Shown one piece after another: positions 42,548-43,663 of a DNA stretch of 43,663 nucleotides. The notes beneath the pieces were generated by a model. It was given only the letters and a program-made list of their open reading frames with translations. It searched no databases and had not been told where the DNA came from. Origin of the DNA: Sphingobacteriales bacterium (GTDB lineage Bacteria > Bacteroidota > Bacteroidia > UKL13-3); NCBI GenBank assembly GCA_021298155.1, contig JAJTEN010000039.1, positions 1-43,663 on the forward strand. The letters run 5' to 3'. The translations under genes were made by a program, and so were the position numbers. Each line of letters begins with the position of its first letter. Positions within the stretch are counted from its first letter, which is position 1.

Positions 42548-43051
42548 TTATTTTTTGGGCATCAATGCCTTAATTTTTTCTTCTAGCGAAAACTCATCAC
42601 CTTCTACATAGCCGCTGTGTTGATACACAATTTTGCCGTTTTGATCTAACAAAAAGGTATGTGGAATTTGAACAATATTCATGGCTCTTTGAAAATCTTG
42701 ATTAACATCCATGATAATATCAAACTCCCATCCCTGTCCATCTACATAGGGTTTTACCTTTTGTGTGTTTCTTGTATTATCTGTGCAAACTGCAACAATT
42801 TGAAGGTCATATTTTGCTTTCCAATCATCATACAATTCGTGCATATTATTAAGTTCTTTTTTGCATGGCGAGCACCAAGTTGCCCAAAAACTAATAATTG
42901 TAATTTTTCCAGATTTAGAGTAATCAGCCATGTTTTTAGACTTTCCCTCCATGTCTTTCAAAACCAAATTAGGCATTGTTTGAATTTCTTTTTGGGCTTT
43001 AGTAAACAAAGCAAAGCTGAGGAGCACCCCAATCATAAGTAGTTTTTTCAT
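42548..43051 (-). CDS. TlpA/ResA-like periplasmic thiol-disulfide oxidoreductase
   Basis: A 167-residue thioredoxin-fold protein with a signal peptide (1-20, ending FTKAQ). The redox motif is Trp59-Cys60-Ser-Pro-Cys63 (FWATWCSPC), and cis-Pro is in IPHTFLLD. Such proteins reduce disulfides in the periplasm, for example in cytochrome c or copper-protein maturation. That would fit the oxidase locus about 7 kb away, but no link is shown. It is convergent with dapA; no strong hairpin separates them. Confidence 0.9.
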   Translation of the reverse strand: MKKLLMIGVLLSFALFTKAQKEIQTMPNLVLKDMEGKSKNMADYSKSGKITIISFWATWCSPCKKELNNMHELYDDWKAKYDLQIVAVCTDNTRNTQKVKPYVDGQGWEFDIIMDVNQDFQRAMNIVQIPHTFLLDQNGKIVYQHSGYVEGDEFSLEEKIKALMPKK

Positions 43052-43156
43052 GTTGCTATTATAATATTTTTATTTCATTCAAAAAACTTGCCAATTTTTT
43101 TTGCAAATTTATCAAATAACAAATTGTAATTCATTTTTATATAACTTCGTATCGTT

Positions 43157-43432
43157 TTGAAGCCAATAAATAAATTCCAATCTATTTTCAAAGAGTCGTC
43201 GCATGCAGGCGCTAGAACCGATATAGATAATTTGGTAGCCAAAGAAAGGTCAGAATTAATTACCCAGGCTGTTGGAGTGGTGTATATTGTTTTTATTATG
43301 GGAATTACATTGGCCATATTATTAGAATTGAAAACAGCATACCAAATTGATTTATTTCCTGGTATTAATACGCCATTTGATGATGTTTACCGTGAAGCAA
43401 AAGGAGCTATAAATGGAGAAAGTGAACAATAG
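43157..43432 (+). CDS. Small single-pass membrane protein, unknown function
   Basis: A 91-residue protein that would start with TTG at 43157; the preceding in-frame stop is at 43142-43144 and no ATG or GTG lies between. It has a polar N-terminal part, one hydrophobic helix (about residues 37-58) and a polar tail. I do not recognise the family. A TAACTTCG sequence (43142-43149) upstream resembles the -7 box but sits so close that the mRNA would be almost leaderless. The unusual start lowers confidence. Confidence 0.6.
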   Translation: MKPINKFQSIFKESSHAGARTDIDNLVAKERSELITQAVGVVYIVFIMGITLAILLELKTAYQIDLFPGINTPFDDVYREAKGAINGESEQ

Positions 43433-43663
43433 AAAGATTTTGAGAAGGAGTTAACAAAATAGCACAGAAAAGTAAGTGATAACCAGTTGAATAAAAAATT
43501 TCATTTTAGTATTTAAGAAACCCAAAATGAACCAATAAAATGTACTTCGATAGACCATTTTATATTAACAAGCATTTGAATATCAATAACATAACAATAA
43601 TTAAAAAAATTGGCAACAAATTTGAACACAGTATAAAATAAACCTATTATGTTACTATTTATC

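Noticed and set aside
43541-43642. Small 33-codon open frame at the window end
   Set aside because: It is short, has no recognisable features and lies in random-looking AT-rich sequence; too little to support a gene.

Overview
The window is a stretch of ordinary-looking chromosome from an AT-rich member of the Bacteroidota. The evidence is a C-terminal type IX secretion (T9SS) sorting domain, a GLPGLI-family protein next to a TonB-type outer-membrane barrel, a CoxB with an N-terminal cytochrome c domain, DUF983/DCC/DUF420 genes beside a cytochrome oxidase operon, start codons with no visible Shine-Dalgarno sequence, and several copies of a TAnnTTTG-like promoter box. I cannot name the genus. 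I saw no rRNA, tRNA, CRISPR array, transposase, integrase or phage gene.

Region 1 (1-20042), mixed housekeeping genes, mostly on the minus strand: a secreted PKD/Ig-like protein cut by the window edge; korA-korB (2-oxoacid:ferredoxin oxidoreductase); a half-length asparaginase; obg, adk and an ArsC-like protein; a cold-shock-domain protein; hpt; a GT4 glycosyltransferase convergent with a PolB-type 3'-5' exonuclease; a POT peptide transporter; a DUF4197 lipoprotein; a dipeptidyl peptidase IV; a GlcD-like FAD oxidase; a T9SS-exported propeller protein; and holA. Strong bidirectional hairpins separate several convergent pairs.

Region 2 (20043-24158): a 340-base divergent spacer, then dnaB, surE, a small membrane protein overlapping surE, and a WD40 secreted protein split by a frameshift.

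Region 3 (24324-35786), the main functional unit, encodes an aa3-type heme-copper cytochrome c oxidase and its assembly factors, all on the plus strand and tightly packed: coxB (with its own cytochrome c domain), coxA, ctaA and ctaB (heme A synthesis), two subunit III-like proteins, a subunit IV-like protein, SCO (copper delivery), DUF420/CtaM-like, a 90-residue CxxC membrane protein of unknown role, DUF983, a DCC thiol protein and a TonB-dependent receptor resembling heme/hemoprotein receptors. Heme supply, heme A synthesis, copper insertion and structural subunits thus lie in one run.

Region 4 (35783-43663): a minus-strand trio (methyltransferase, PAP2 phosphatase, ZIP transporter) with 2-4 base junctions; a large TonB-like barrel protein followed directly by a GLPGLI protein; dapA; a TlpA-like thioredoxin; and a small single-pass membrane protein. 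The final 230 bases hold no gene I can support.

I found no clearly new multi-gene system. The observations most worth following are the 90-residue CxxC protein in the oxidase locus, the His-to-Asn change in CtaA, the frameshifted WD40 gene, the barrel/GLPGLI pair, the near-leaderless promoter arrangement and a DnaA-box-like site in front of dnaB.
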